Of a stretch of 64,000 nucleotides of DNA, positions 37,701 to 51,245 are shown piece by piece (the stretch's first letter is position 1; each line of letters opens with the position of its first letter). The notes below the pieces were generated by a model. That model made no database searches. It worked only from the letters and a program-made list of their open reading frames with translations, and was not told the DNA's origin. Made by a program: the position numbers and the translations under genes. Source of the DNA: Coriaria nepalensis (taxonomy: Eukaryota > Streptophyta > Magnoliopsida > Cucurbitales > Coriariaceae); the NCBI GenBank assembly GCA_027186245.1, contig CP114486.1, forward strand, positions 6,663,501 through 6,727,500. Reading direction: 5' to 3'.

Positions 37701-40187
37701 AAGATTTTAATATTAAAAGTTTACTTGGGAAATCATTTACACCTCTTCCATACTATAGGTTTCACCTCACCTTCTTTCACACTAAACTCTCAACCATTTC
37801 CCACACCTATTTATCTCCATTTTACTCCCAAACGTCTACAGCTTTGATCAATAATGAGAAGATCGCTTAATAATAGCTTGACTCTAGACAAGATTATCTA
37901 ATAGCTTAATAAGTCTTGTAAGCATGACCCTTGTAAGCATGATGTTGCAAAACTGAAAATTAAACAATTTTGTGCTATGTTTTAGTAGTTAAAATCTAAA
38001 TTTATCTATATGGTCTAAAATTATAACACAATTCCATTATTAAAATAGACTTTCCTAGCTTCCACAGAGACTAAGAATACCCCAAACCGATCTGTATTGA
38101 CTGAGATACAAATTCTTGAAATTAGGTGATCAATCTGTAAATATTTGAATTTGAATCGTGAACAGTAACTACTCTCATGAACTTTGGTCATGATACCATT
38201 CATAGAAAATTATGATATTTTATAGGAATATACTAGAGGTCATGATCCTTACAATGACTTTAGATTCAAAATTTCGCAGCATTGGTCAAAGAAGTTATAT
38301 AATTTCAAAATTGATGGTAATTAAATGGTTAATCTGAAAAACAGAATGAAAACAGAAAGTTTGGCAAGCTATAACTTGCGTTCTACTGCATCAAATTGAG
38401 AAAATAATATACCCGATTAAAGCTTGAGAAGTTAACGTTGAATGAAACTGAGCTTGGAATTTTTTAAAGCACCTAGGCCCAGATATAGGTAAAGGAATGA
38501 AACCAGTTAGGTTTTGTTTCGTTTTCAAACAATCTTAAGACAAATATGTTTTGAAGAGGTAAATATACAAATCCCGAGCTGCAATTTTTACAGTATCTTA
38601 ATATGATATTAGTAGAGATATCTTCAAATTTTCGGAATTTTATACAAACTCAAGTGCTAGAAAAAAGACTTCAACCTAGACAATTGAAAACAAAAAATCA
38701 AGCAGAAGGAAAACTGAAACTGTGGAACTAGGATAAATGAATTAAAAGATGTGGTAAATCTTTGGATTTTAAGCTAATAATTTTATGGACCTCACAAACA
38801 AAATTTCATATCAATAAGAGTTATGATTTATGAGATACAAAGATCCAACCCTCTATTATGTACTTGTAAAAGGGTTGGCCTAGACATTATGTTTTCAAGG
38901 GTAAACTATAATAGTTTGAATCATAAGGCAAAAATAATAATGTAGAAGGAAACATTTTCGCAAACGTTACTCATTTAATCAAGTTACTTCTAACAAAAAA
39001 AGATTTAGAACTAGATTCTTAAAAATAAATGAGAAATGCATAGTGAGATAAGTTAAGTAAATAAAAAAGCTTATGGAAAGTTAAGCTTTTATTAAATTAA
39101 GTTAAATTCTTGATTTGGTAGGTGAATAATCGACCCAATGCTCACGAAGTAGTCAATCCTTCAGGGAAAGCACATAACCCAAGTAAGTACAAATCTCACT
39201 TTCATCATGGAATCCGTTTTTAAAACTTGTAGGCCATTGTTAATGAATGTTGCATTGTTCACATTGGCTGGTGTGATTTGGAAAATCCTGAGTTAAATTG
39301 AGGTTATATGTGTTGTGTATCTATTATGGTTGTTTCTTCCATGAATTACTAAACAACATACACACATATAGCTACCAAGCCGATAGTACTTCATATTTCA
39401 TAATAGAAAATTAAGAGATATAAAGGAAAATGATCAAAATGAGATAGATAGTTAAGTATTGTACCAATCTCTTGAAAGAAAGGCCGGGGCCCGATGAAAA
39501 GAGGATCATAATAAGTTATGCAAGTATATGCCCAGACAGTCAAAGACTGTGGCAAGTTTGGATAGGGTCGTTCCCCCGTCTTCCCATCAGTCGAGCGCTC
39601 ATCTAGTACGTACATAAGGCCCAATAAAAGAAAAAGTAAGAAAATATAAAAAAGAGTAATATAGAAGCATGTAATAACCTTTACGAAGAATATGAGTTTA
39701 AAGATTATAAATTACATGTTTCATACATCATATGCATTTATCACTTTTTTATGACTTATGTTTGTATTTGTTGAGTGAAAGCTCACATCTTACTTTCCAC
39801 GCTGTAGGCACTAAGGGTAAGCAACCAATCTAGTCACCCTAACAAATTTGCCGAGAGGGTGTGATGTATGCGGAGGAAGTAGTGGTACCAGGACTAAGCT
39901 ATGCTCTAAACTTCTACATCATTATCATAAATAGTGATGGTCATAAATAATTTGGTGCATCGTAAAGACTTGGTCAATATTTTGAAACCCTCTTTATAAA
40001 TATTTGGAAAGCAACTTATGTATATGTTCATATTTTGTAATGTATGTTATAATCAATTTCCAACTGCTACTTAATAAATATGTCTAGGAGTATAACGAGC
40101 ATTTTCATGACAAAAAGCTTATAAAATTCAAGTTTAGTATGATATTTTATAGGAAAATAACAGTCCGAACAATGTAGGTCACTACAA
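37700..40187 (+). repeat. Probable gypsy-like LTR fragment nested in element Q
   Basis: Interrupts the minus-strand copia interior. It ends AGGTCACTACA at 40187. It has the same architecture as the Tekay-like LTRs: a tail with GAGTGAAAGCTCACATCTTAC, a GTAGGCAC junction, and a final TATTTTATAGGAAAATAAC segment. No protein or partner LTR was seen, so it is probably a solo or truncated LTR. The left boundary is uncertain. Confidence 0.5.
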
Positions 40188-41840
40188 TCCATTTCTTTGA
40201 ATCCGGGCTACTCATAGGCTTGAAATGTATCATAGGATTATTATCTATGACCAGACCCTTAATAGGATTTTCTATTAGAAATCTGGTTCACTTAAGCCCA
40301 CCAGAAAAATACTAGATCTACAATCCGTTCGGCACTTTGAGATTTCACATTTGCTTCTTTCGAGGGCGTCTTAGATGTTGGTTAAAATAGTGTAGAATTC
40401 TTGATTTGTAATCATTTCGTGGTTCTTGAATTTCTTTAAGTTCTATCATACTCCCACTAGTTCTTTCAAAAAGCAAATCCCTCTATGAGATTGTAGTGGT
40501 TCACATAACAAACATCTTTTGTTATAAAGTATGATGGAAATAATATCTTAACATCCATTTAGGAATTCTAACAATATCTCCCATAAAATAGCATGTTTCA
40601 AACCTTACCTCCAATCATATCTCTATATCATAGTATGGTTCAATGACATTCTTGAACAACTTCATATCTCATATGATGTAGAAAAGAAAATTAAATGGAG
40701 GGAATTATATTTAATACATAACAATAATATTATTAGACATAGCCCCTGAATATTTTATGGAAGATTAATCTGGCTAATCAAATCAAATCAAATCTAATAA
40801 GGTATGATAACCTCATTCGACATTATAGAAGGTGTCCATTAAGAGAGAATATGATTCTTTTATTCAACTAAAAGAAAACTAATTATCATGCCTAATAAAC
40901 AATAGGTCACAAGTTATTATTGATCAAAATCAATTGGACCTAATATGTCCATAAAACCAACTTTGTGAATTCTTGTTTCGTTGGCATGATTTAATTGATA
41001 GTGCCAGATTTGTTTGAATCACATCAAACTTTTCTTCTCTTAATCTATCCAATATTGAGATAAGTTTTATCCTATTAATATTTAGAATATACACTTTAAC
41101 TTTCACAATAAAAAATCTCATCTAATGAGATGCTAAAAGTATTGTTTTTTGACCTTGAAGATAAATCTTCACTGTCAAAAATAGAAACAACACTTTAGGT
41201 AAAAGCAAGTATATAAAACATCAGCTCCTTGCTTTCTAAAGTTATGCCAAGTGGCTAGGACGAACCTAAAATTATCAAGGCTAATGTAACAACTCTTTGT
41301 TCATTTGTTGTCTTTAGATGCATTTGATCTTTCTTAAAATTGTGCTACTTTTGAGATAAATTATATATCATACATATATGAAATTATATCCGATATCTCA
41401 TATCTTTCAAAGAATAATTTAAAAGAAACATTATCCTCAAAATTTGAACAATAATGAAATATCAATGTAAATCATAAGGGAGACTTAGTTAGCCTTTCAT
41501 TTTTGTCTTCCAATTTCCTTTGCTACTATGGTGGAAACTTATTTCAACCTTATTTATCCCTTCCATCTTAATTAAAATTTAAAACTCTGTAACTACTTTC
41601 CAAATCATGAAATCGAATCGAATAATTATTCGATTACTACGTCCAAATTAGAGATTTAATAATCTTAAGAATAAGTAATTGTTAATTAAATAAATCACAA
41701 CTTATAATTTTAACAATTGTAAGACATGTTCCTTTCACTTCAACTTCTAAATGTCAAAACATTTTTCAGCACCTTTTCTCTAACAAATGTGCCTTTCGGG
41801 CATCATTAAATGAAACAAGGCTTTATTTATTTCATACATG
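40188..41840 (-). pseudogene. Remaining copia interior of element Q
   Basis: AT-rich sequence with purine/pyrimidine patterns of a copia interior in antisense (for example ATACTCCCACTAGTTC near 40450). No domain can be named with confidence, so assignment rests on position between the two minus-oriented LTRs. Confidence 0.4.
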
Positions 41841-42638
41841 TCATTTTGAATATTTATACCACTAATAGATTTATTTGATCTAATTCATAATTAGATTAGT
41901 TTAGCATTAAAACGCCTTTTAAACTACATAATTAATTCAATCACCTCATGATTAATTACCTTAAACTTTAAAACTAAGATTTACTTCTACCAAAGGTTAC
42001 CTGAGAGATGAGAAGTAAGCATCTTTCAAAAGAATTTGTTGTGACTAACAATTGTACAATAATGATCCTTCCATCTAGCCAGTGTCTCGATTTCTCTTAG
42101 GGCATGGTTTGACTATTAAACCCTAATAGAAAAATCATAGGAACTATTATATTTTTAATGAACATAGGCAATAAATTTACCAATCACTCACAACCCATCA
42201 TGTACAATATTTCATACCTAATGTTTACCATGTGTTCACTCTTGGCTATGGCTAGTTTGAATGATGTCAAAGTATGAAACTCGTCACATAAGACACTATG
42301 GCAATCTCAGGTCTAAGGTTCACATGTAATATAGTCACTAGATAATTCTCATTAATAATCAGTATTAAATACCATTGACAATTATATAACTTTCACGTTT
42401 GATACCTTTAGTCTCTACTAAACACTCACATAATCATCGTAATATCCACTAACAAGGGTGGCCATGAGATCGGTAACCCTAAATACCTTAGGTGATGAAC
42501 TATGTGATTGTCTATCCGGATCATCAATATCCATTTTTGAGATCCTATGACAACGAACAATTCATGTCTTTAAGCTGTAAGAAAGTGGAGTCTTAATAAG
42601 CATGATCTCCACATGGTATTAACGGGCATACACTTTTA
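41840..42638 (-). repeat. Partial copia LTR, minus orientation (likely 5' LTR of element Q)
   Basis: Shares ordered blocks with 35350-36319, including the GATCCTTCCATCTAGCC / TTAGGGCATGGTTTGA / AAACCCTAATAGA series and GGTGATGAACTAT. It ends at about 42638 with the inverted start GGGCATACACTTTT. About half the length of the other copy is recognisable. Confidence 0.6.
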
Positions 42639-42847
42639 GAAGATTCATCAATTTAAAAAGCCTCATTAGAGTACACTATATAAAGTCACTTCAATGTGAA
42701 ATCCTACTCACAGTTGTTCTGCCTTTTTGGTCTGCAACATAGAGAGAGAATCACCATTATCCTCCATCATTCTAAGTCTCTTAATTAATGAGTTGAATTT
42801 TGAGATCTAAAATAAAACCAAGGATTCGTAGTCTGTGTACACATTAG

Positions 42848-44640
42848 TAAAAGTATAATGCCTGTCAAGCTAATTAAATTTGACCCAATAGGGTCATTTT
42901 CTTTTATAAATCAATCTAGGTCTATATAGGCTATCAACTAAATAAATATGTAGTATTTAAATGAGCATTTAGTCTATCATATTAGTTGTGATCAGGTTGA
43001 AAATGATATTGTATGTGTAATGATTGTATGACATACTTAATAGATTACTAGAACTTAGATATCTACTAGGAACCGTGATAGCGATCATACTCGATGAGAT
43101 CTAAGTAGCTTAATGTATAAGATCCAAACCGTTCATGGTTATAAGATTTTCATGATAGGATAACGACAATCTAGAAATGGTATTACATGCTATCTTTAAG
43201 ACAGAAATGTTCTTAAAATCGTCAATATTGGTGAATATCATGATAGGAATGTAGGTGATTAGTAGAGATTTTAATCACTAAATGTGATCACTAAACAAGT
43301 CTCAATGGTAATAAATATTGATGGTTAAGAAGATTGGTCAAGTGGCTATTGTACTTGTTATGCTCAAACTTGAGATCACCACAATACTGACGTATATGAT
43401 ATCATGGTATGATATCACTGAATATGATTCTATTTAAGGGTCACTAATAAATTGAACCATTGGGCATATGTTCTTGTCCGGATAGTTTGTAGGGTGATAA
43501 GATGGAATCCATCATCTTTATATTAGAGGACAAGTCCTATGAGTGATGTGTCTTAATGTAACATAGAAATCATTACGCAAGCTAGTATGGTATGAAAATA
43601 ATTTTTATAAATCTATTGTCCCAGTTGTATAAGAACTCACATAATTCATATGTTCAGTCTAGTAGCTAGTTAAACCATGCCATAGAACTGATTGGGACTA
43701 TGCTATGGCATAGATAAAAGGATCAGTCTGGTACTATAATAGTCACTATATGTTCTTATGAGGTTCTTTGAACTTTTCATTGCATGGATGGCCTATATGC
43801 CTTGCCAAAGACCAATGTGGATATAGTGGTTTAAGTTAATTGATCAGGGATATGATCTAAGTAATTGTTTAACATAAAAATAATTTTAAGAGGAAACGGT
43901 CCAATCTTTAGATTCGATAAAACTAACAAGTTGTTGTGGGGCCCATCTACTAGCGTAGTGTAGAACCGATTAGGTCACACACATTAAGATTGACTGTATT
44001 TGGGTCTTAATCTTACTTTTGAAATTTGATTCATTCTTAGAGAACTTGATTTAAAAAGTTAAATCATTAATTAGTTGAATTTGTTAGGTTTAAATCACAC
44101 CCTCACTAACAGTATATCCAAACTGTCATTTAGATTTAATTTGAAATAAAATAATTCATTTAAAAAAATATATAGCTAAATAAATAAAGATTTAATAAAA
44201 AAAAAGTCAAATAATATTTTTAGGATCAAAAGGAAAATCATGTTGGCCATTAAAGTTTTAATGGGCCTAACCAATCCTATGAGAAAATGTCCAAATTAAA
44301 GTTTAGAGTTTATCGGGTAGAATTGGATTTTAATTTTGAAATATTTGTTTATTTTAGTTTTCTGGAAATCGAGAATAATAACGAATCGGGAACTCAAATA
44401 TTAAGTTCAAAGGGAACCAGGCCTTAGAGACTCACTTTGGCCTAGGGCTCAAGGCCCATGTTTCTTACAAAAAGAACATGAGAATCCTAGGGTTCCCACT
44501 GGATACTAGAGATAGTGAGAGATATGAGAGTCATTTTCTCTCCCAACCTTTTTCTCTTTCCAAAGTCTTAATCTCATGAGTTGAGATTTAAACTAGAAAT
44601 TAGCCTAAGAGTTGTTGTTTCTATATATACTAGAGGTCAG
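42848..44640 (+). repeat. Copia LTR, plus orientation (solo or orphan)
   Basis: Starts TAAAAGTATAATGCCTGTCAAGC (the TGAAAGT start, decayed) and is collinear with 32853-34600, for example GTTGTTGTGGGGCCCATC and AATCACACCCTCACT. No purine tract or coding sequence precedes it, and 42639-42847 holds nothing I can name. Confidence 0.7.
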
Positions 44641-44739
44641 GTGATGGCTTGAAACCACCATAACTTATGGCATGTTAGTTGATGGTTCTTTCGCACATCT
44701 CAAGTCAGAATCCATTTTCGAAAAATAAACCTGAGACAT

Positions 44740-46844
44740 CCGGACTCAAAGCAAACTACCAAAATTAAAGGCTAGATGTTATATATCACATACATTTTCA
44801 ATCATAAGCTATTTTCAAATTCTAGATCGAAAAATGAGAGGGAAGAGGAGAGTTATACCTAGCTTACAATCTCCTCCAAATTCTAGACGGAATTTCACTC
44901 TTAAGTCCCTTTGTCGCGGCTGCGACCACCACCAGGAAGGCACCGCCCCACCAAAGCCCAATGCTATTGCTTGTGTCGTGACCTCACCGTTACCCGATCA
45001 CTATCCTTGATCCACACGATCGACAACTCAAGTGAATGATTCAAAGTAAGTTAATTCAACCCTTACATCAACAAACTTTAAGAAGAAGAAAAGAGATGAA
45101 CAAGATACTCTCTCTCCCTTTTTTTGATGATGGGTGGCATAATGGGGCTAGAGGGAAACCCTAGGTTTTGTGCCCTTATATAATGGACACATCCCCTTAG
45201 GCCTAATCTAATTAGAGCTCTAAGGCCCAGTTAATCTAATTAACATTTTTCGGGTTTTCTATAATTTATTTTAATTTCCATTCCTAGAAGACTACAATAA
45301 TCTTTTATTTCTCAAATTAAAATCTAATTTTACCTAGTAAAATGTAAACTTTAATTTCCTCTTGCCTATGAACCCATTTAGGCCCATTAATTAACAATTT
45401 AATGACCAAAAGACCTTATTTTGATGACCCAAATAATATTCTATAGCTTTGTAATTATTAAATCTCCTTTCAATAATAATTATTCTTGTCAAAATAATAT
45501 TTTCTAATTAATTATTTAATTTCTAATTAAATCTCAATCACATTTTGATTGTCCTAGCAGTGCTGTGGGACTTACACTTAAAAAATTAAACTAATTAATG
45601 ATTTAACTCTTTAAATTAACTTCATTATGAACAAATCAAAATTCTTCAATCTATAATCCAACCTCGATCAAATCAACCTCTGCATGTGTGACCTGATAGG
45701 TTATATATTCCCACTATAGGTAAGCTCCACAACAACTTGTGAGTTTTATCAATTCTTTACGAATGGATTATTTGACTTTAAAAATACTTTTCAAAAAAAA
45801 AAAAATAGTCAACATGATTATCTTCTATGATTAAGTTGACTTAAACCACTAGACTCACATTGCTTTCTAGCAAAGCATATGAGCCATCCGTATAATGAGA
45901 AGTATGAGGAAGTTTCCTAAGAATTATAGATGAGTATTACTATATCAGATTTACCTTCCATCTATCCGTGTTTCAAAAAGTCCTAGGCATAGTTTAACTG
46001 TTAAACCCTTTTAGACTTTCTTTATGAATGTCATAAACTCTTATGCAGTTAGGCAATAAGTTTACATAAAACTCTTTTTCAAACAACACTATTTTGCACA
46101 AAGATTTTCTTTATGCATTAGTCATATGACTCATAGAAACACACCCTCTAATATAGAGGTGATGGATCCCTTCTTATCACCCTACTACAGATTTCACATA
46201 CTTGAAGACATGCCCAATGGTTCACCCTTTTAGTGGCCTGTGGCTAAGACCATGTAGAGTGATATCAAAATATGATATCTCATATACCAGTACTTTGGTG
46301 ATCTCAGGTTTGACCATCATAAGTATAATAGTCACCAATAAAACTCATTAACAATTAATTTCATTACCATTGAGTTTTTGTCAAGTGATCACGTTCAGTG
46401 ATTAATTCTCTACTAATCACTTACATACATATATCCTAGTGTTCCCCCAACACCGATGAGTATGAGATCATCACACTTCTCTTCAAAGAGGATAACACAT
46501 GTAATGTCTCTCTGGATTATCATTATTCATATCATGGCAATTCTAGGACTATGACAAATTTTGGATCTCAGACTTAAATAACTTGGATCTTATCCTTCTA
46601 TGATTTACATCATGAATCTAAGTATATGTTTGAAAACCGAGAATATGTCAATTATGCAAGTAATTTATATATGCAAGCAAGTTAATATTTCCAACCTAAT
46701 AATAGCATGAAATATTATATATATGCTCTAATTTAATTCATATCAAGTCAATTATGTTGATGATTTAAACATTTTAAGATATGTTTTCTTAAGTGTATGA
46801 CCGATTGGGTCATACCAAATTGGCTTGATGGGCATATACTTTCA
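44740..46844 (-). repeat. Copia LTR, minus orientation (3' LTR of element R)
   Basis: The minus strand starts at 46844 with TGAAAGTATATGCCCATCAAGCC. It shares the 32853-34600 subfamily blocks inverted, including ACCATTGGGCATGT. A TATA-like TTATATAAGGGC is read on the minus strand near 45185-45174. The far end near 44.7 kb abuts the plus-oriented LTR ending at about 44640. Confidence 0.72.
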
Positions 46845-49800
46845 ATCTCTTAGTTGCATTAAAGCCAAGAGCTTTACTAAATAACATTCATATCTTTTCA
46901 AGATGGCAATAGAAACTTTTGTTGGGGAAGTTCCTTAGTGTGTGGATCCATTATGCATTTTATTGTTAATTCTCTTTTGTCCACTTTTATAGAACTCTTT
47001 TGGAAATAAGTGATTACAAGGGAACTTATGTTATGATTATTGATGAGACATTGGTTCTTTTGCTTTCGTTGCGTACCATTCTTTATTGTTTCCGAGAGCA
47101 TATTTCACCTCAAAAGTAGCTATTCACTTTTAAACTTCTAATTCAAATCTAGAATCTCCATTTTAATTTAATCTACTGGTTAAGACTAGATTTAGAACTA
47201 TTCCTAGTTTTGAACTATTCCAATCAACCAATTTAATTAAAAAACATTATATGAAAGTTTATTTGTTTTATTTGTTTTCATTTTTTATGATTGAAAATAA
47301 AAATCTTGTGAAAACTTCTAATTCCAATCTAGAATCTCCATGAATTAAAAACATATCCTTAGTTCTTCTCAAGAATGATGTTATGTTCATTGACTGCATA
47401 TTCTATGTTGTCACATCATATTCCCCTCTTCATGCTCATAATACTTAGAGCATTAGGAACATCAAATTTTGTACATAGTACACATGACCTAACCTATAGT
47501 CTCATATGAGTTATTTTAGTTCATATGTATCCTCTTCCTTCATGTCTTGAATAATATGTTTTGAAGAGTAAGATCCCATGACATTCCTCGCATCGTCATT
47601 TTCTGGAATCTTTAGTACTAAACTTCTTTAGTACTTTACTAATGTACTTAGCTTAAGTTAAGCCTAGCCATCCTTTTAAATCTATCACCATAGATTTCCT
47701 AAAAGTTTGATTTACCTAAATATCCATGGAGTTAATTTTCGACAATCACACTTAGACGATTGGCATTCTAACTACTTCAATATCTCAAGTACTAATGTCA
47801 ACAATAAACATGATATTGCTTTCACTATCTCTTGTATACACATATGTAATCTACTTCCATAACTTTGATTTATTACATAGATCTCCTTATACTCGGATGC
47901 ATGCTTAAATCTTTTAGATTAAACTCCTTACTAACACCTTTGTTTCTTTCTATATGTTCACTTTCCATTCGTATCTGATACACCTTATTTTCCTAGCTCC
48001 AAGCAAGGAAATGATACTCTCTTCATATCTAAATGCATCGAGTGTTAGTGTATACATATGAATCACAATCCCTTATATCAAAGGTTCCTATCAGCGAGAA
48101 TTTTAGTGAACTTGGATTCTTAATCTAAATGCATTTTGTGCCACTTAGATCCTTTCAACTATTATGTTGCTCCTATAGTCCTTTTAGAAAGTAACATTCT
48201 TTCTAAGGACAACAGTATTTCAACTAATAGACCCTTCTTTAGCCTACTTGTACTAGACAAAATATATTATAGTCTTTACTAATAATATCTCACAAAATAA
48301 TATTCAATTAGATTTCACTTCTATTTAATCCATGTCATGCTTTTAATGATGACTAATCATCTCCATGTCTCATATGGTTGCATGATTTTATTATTTCTAT
48401 CCATATCTAATATTGATCATAATACGCAGATTTAGTAAGAATCTGATTCACCAAACTCGTGGTGATTTCTATGATGTGGCATAGTTGGATTATAGTGCAT
48501 TAAGTGAGCAAATCATCTCTGGTTGTATCTCATATATCCCAATTTCTCTTTACCGAAGCATCATATGCTTATGATGTTCTAAGAGAACTTCACTAAATAA
48601 GGATCACATGCTTATTCAAGGATTTATTAAGAAACTAACGACATTGGTATTTATATTTATGATCTATCTAAGATTAATACTATTGTCTTATTTGTTTTTT
48701 CATCTCCTTTTATTCTTAATTTCCTTTTTTCACTTTTTCAGTTTCATATATGTCTTCTCAAGACTATGAACCCAAAATTTTAGTGAACCTAAATATGGAA
48801 TTAATGAGAAAAAACAAAATTCTCATTTAGCATTTGTTGCATCAATCCACATACATCATTATGTATCAGATATACAACATAATTAACTTCTCTTTTAAAT
48901 AATTTAAAATAGACTTGATCATTCCAAATGCATAAGCCTAGCTTACTTGGTGATTCATAATCATATGGATTGTGATATCCATATCTACCACAAGTATGCT
49001 CTTATCTATTTGGTATGACCTAACCAATCAATGCTAAATGTTTATTTGATCAATATCAAAACTTTTAGTTTCTCAAACTTGTTCTAAGCTACTTTGTCTT
49101 ATAAATTCTCAATAAAAATGCTATACCATTCTATAAAAGGGAGTCATCTCCTAAATATAAACAATAAAGTAATATTCCAAACATTCTTATAAGGATAAGA
49201 AGTTATAACATCTTTTCGACAAAATTTACAACAATGCCATAATGGTTGAATAATTAAACAAAGCTTAATGGTTGTTTAACAAAACAAAACAAGACAAACT
49301 TTTTTACTGAAGAAGTCCATGACTAATGATGCAACCCCTTGCTTTATTTCCCACTCATAGAGTGATCACTCATTTATCTCTTTCAAGCTTTCACTTTATT
49401 TCTTAGGCTCTACATATTAATAAAATTATGTGTGCCTTCCTAAATGATATCACATACCTAAGTAAAAACTTGTATAAGAGAATCATATAGCTTAGAACAT
49501 ACCCGAAGACTCTTCTTGCTTCTTTGGAAGAGAAGCAATATATGCCTTACAATTATGCTTCTAATGGTCCACTTCACCACAATAGAAACATTTTCCATCT
49601 TTTCACATGTCCTTCTTATCCACAACCTTCTTTGCTTTGAGATGTGCACTCTTGGTCTGTTTCTTAAACCTCCCTTTTCTTTTGCCTTTCTTGGCATGGT
49701 GACTTCCCATAAGAAAAATTGTTTTGTTCTTAGATTGGAGACAATTTTCGGCTGTTTGTAGCATTTTGAGCAACTTATGAAGAGTAGGTATTAACCTATT

Positions 49801-50600
49801 CATGTGATAGTTCAAAACAAACAACTAAAAGGAGTCCGGAAGTGATTGGAGCACCAAGTCATTCGATAGCTCATAGTCCGTCTTGAAACCTAGACCCTCT
49901 AGCTTCTCTATGAGTCAATCACCTTAAGGGCATGATCTCCAATAGGAGTTCCCTCAGCCATCTTCATACAAAACAGATCTTTCGAGTTGTCTTACCTTCA
50001 GTACGACTATCTTCACCCCCATAGACACAAGCATGATACATTTTCCCTCGTCATCTTGGAGCAACTATTTATCCTAAACAGATTTCTATTCGGAGCTAGC
50101 CCCTTCCTCAGGAATAATTATGATTTTTTGGGTAAGAACCTCAGAAAGCCTTTCATGTCTGAGAACTATTCTCAATTGCCAATCTCTATAGTTAGCTCTA
50201 ACTAACCTATATTGTTCCATGATTAAGCGTAACTAACAATTCATCATGTTTGTTATTTTAAAAGAATAAACAAAACTAATGCATAAGTAATCTAGTAAAC
50301 TACATCAATATTCCAAAATTAAGAGACTATTTAATTTTGGTTATGCTCCCACTATTTTATTACAACCCAATTTTTCCTTTTTAAGTTAACCGGCAAAAAC
50401 TTCTTTTTCCTATTGGGTAAAAGACCACTATATCGAGTATTAAGGTCTCACGTGTCCTTAGCCAACCCAATAAACATATAAAGTAACAAAACAACTTTCG
50501 TAATTTCATCTCATGCAACTTCTTCTTTACTACCTTGAGAAGAATATGGTCTCATGAATCCGTAGCATAACCATATCTTCTAGTTAAGCTTAACTCAAAG
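46845..50600 (-). pseudogene. Decayed copia interior of element R, minus strand
   Basis: Read from high to low. The leader at 50560-50280 is homologous to 29230-29510, including a shared GTAATAAAATA-GGAGC block. Gag at about 49824-49458 contains LNYHMNRLIPTLHKLLKMLQ and MGSHHAKKGKRKGRFKK, then, after a frame change, a knuckle-like CFYCGEVDH...HNCKAYIASL. RNase H tail at about 47101-46898 (CIMDPHTKELPQQKFLLPS). A weak purine tract lies next to 46844. RT and integrase between 47.1 and 49.4 kb are not readable. Same family as element P at 29.1-32.9 kb. Confidence 0.75.
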
Positions 50601-50639
50601 TGTTCAAATTGAATTTCATAGGCTAAATTAATCAAATTG

Positions 50640-51245
50640 TTGATCAAAATACATGAGCTAAGACCCATGGCAAGGTCAGCCATATATTAGGAGGGTTTAA
50701 CCCATTATTTCTTTAATTGGTTTAAGAAAACCTAATATTAAAAGGAAACCTAATGCTATTAGGAAACTTGAGACCTAATAGAGTATTATAAATACCCTAT
50801 TAGGGTGGCCAGAAATTATAAGCATTTACTTACCTCTTGGCCGAAATTCCTAGTGTGAGAAAGTGAGATTATCCCTTTTCTTTTCTCGAGCTCTTTGAAT
50901 CATGTGTTAAATCGTAGAGTAGAAAATCAACCGAGGGAATTGAACTGCATGGATTACGATTAGAATGTGAAAACTTGGGCACCTCAATCTTCCTATTGAA
51001 TTCAGCCATGATGAAGAAGAAAGGAGATTCATTCGGTTTTATATTAAGATCAGTATGTTTTCTTAGATCTTAATCTTTTAGTTTCCTAAGAATTTTATAT
51101 ATTTTTTGTTAAGTAAATATTTGATATATGTTTGTATGATCGATCTTGATAAATGAATGTCTATGAGTTTAATCTATATTTAGGATTAGATCTGAAAATT
51201 TTTAAATAACCGCTTTCGTTTACAGATTACTCGTAGATTATAACC
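50640..51245 (+). repeat. Copia LTR 3' fragment, plus orientation
   Basis: Inverted homologue of about 34575-35030, sharing CCTAGTGTGAGAAAGTGAG, the ATTCGGTT block and TCTATATTTAGGATTA. It carries a TATA-like TATTATAAATACCC at about 50785-50798. No primer-binding site follows it. Confidence 0.65.
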
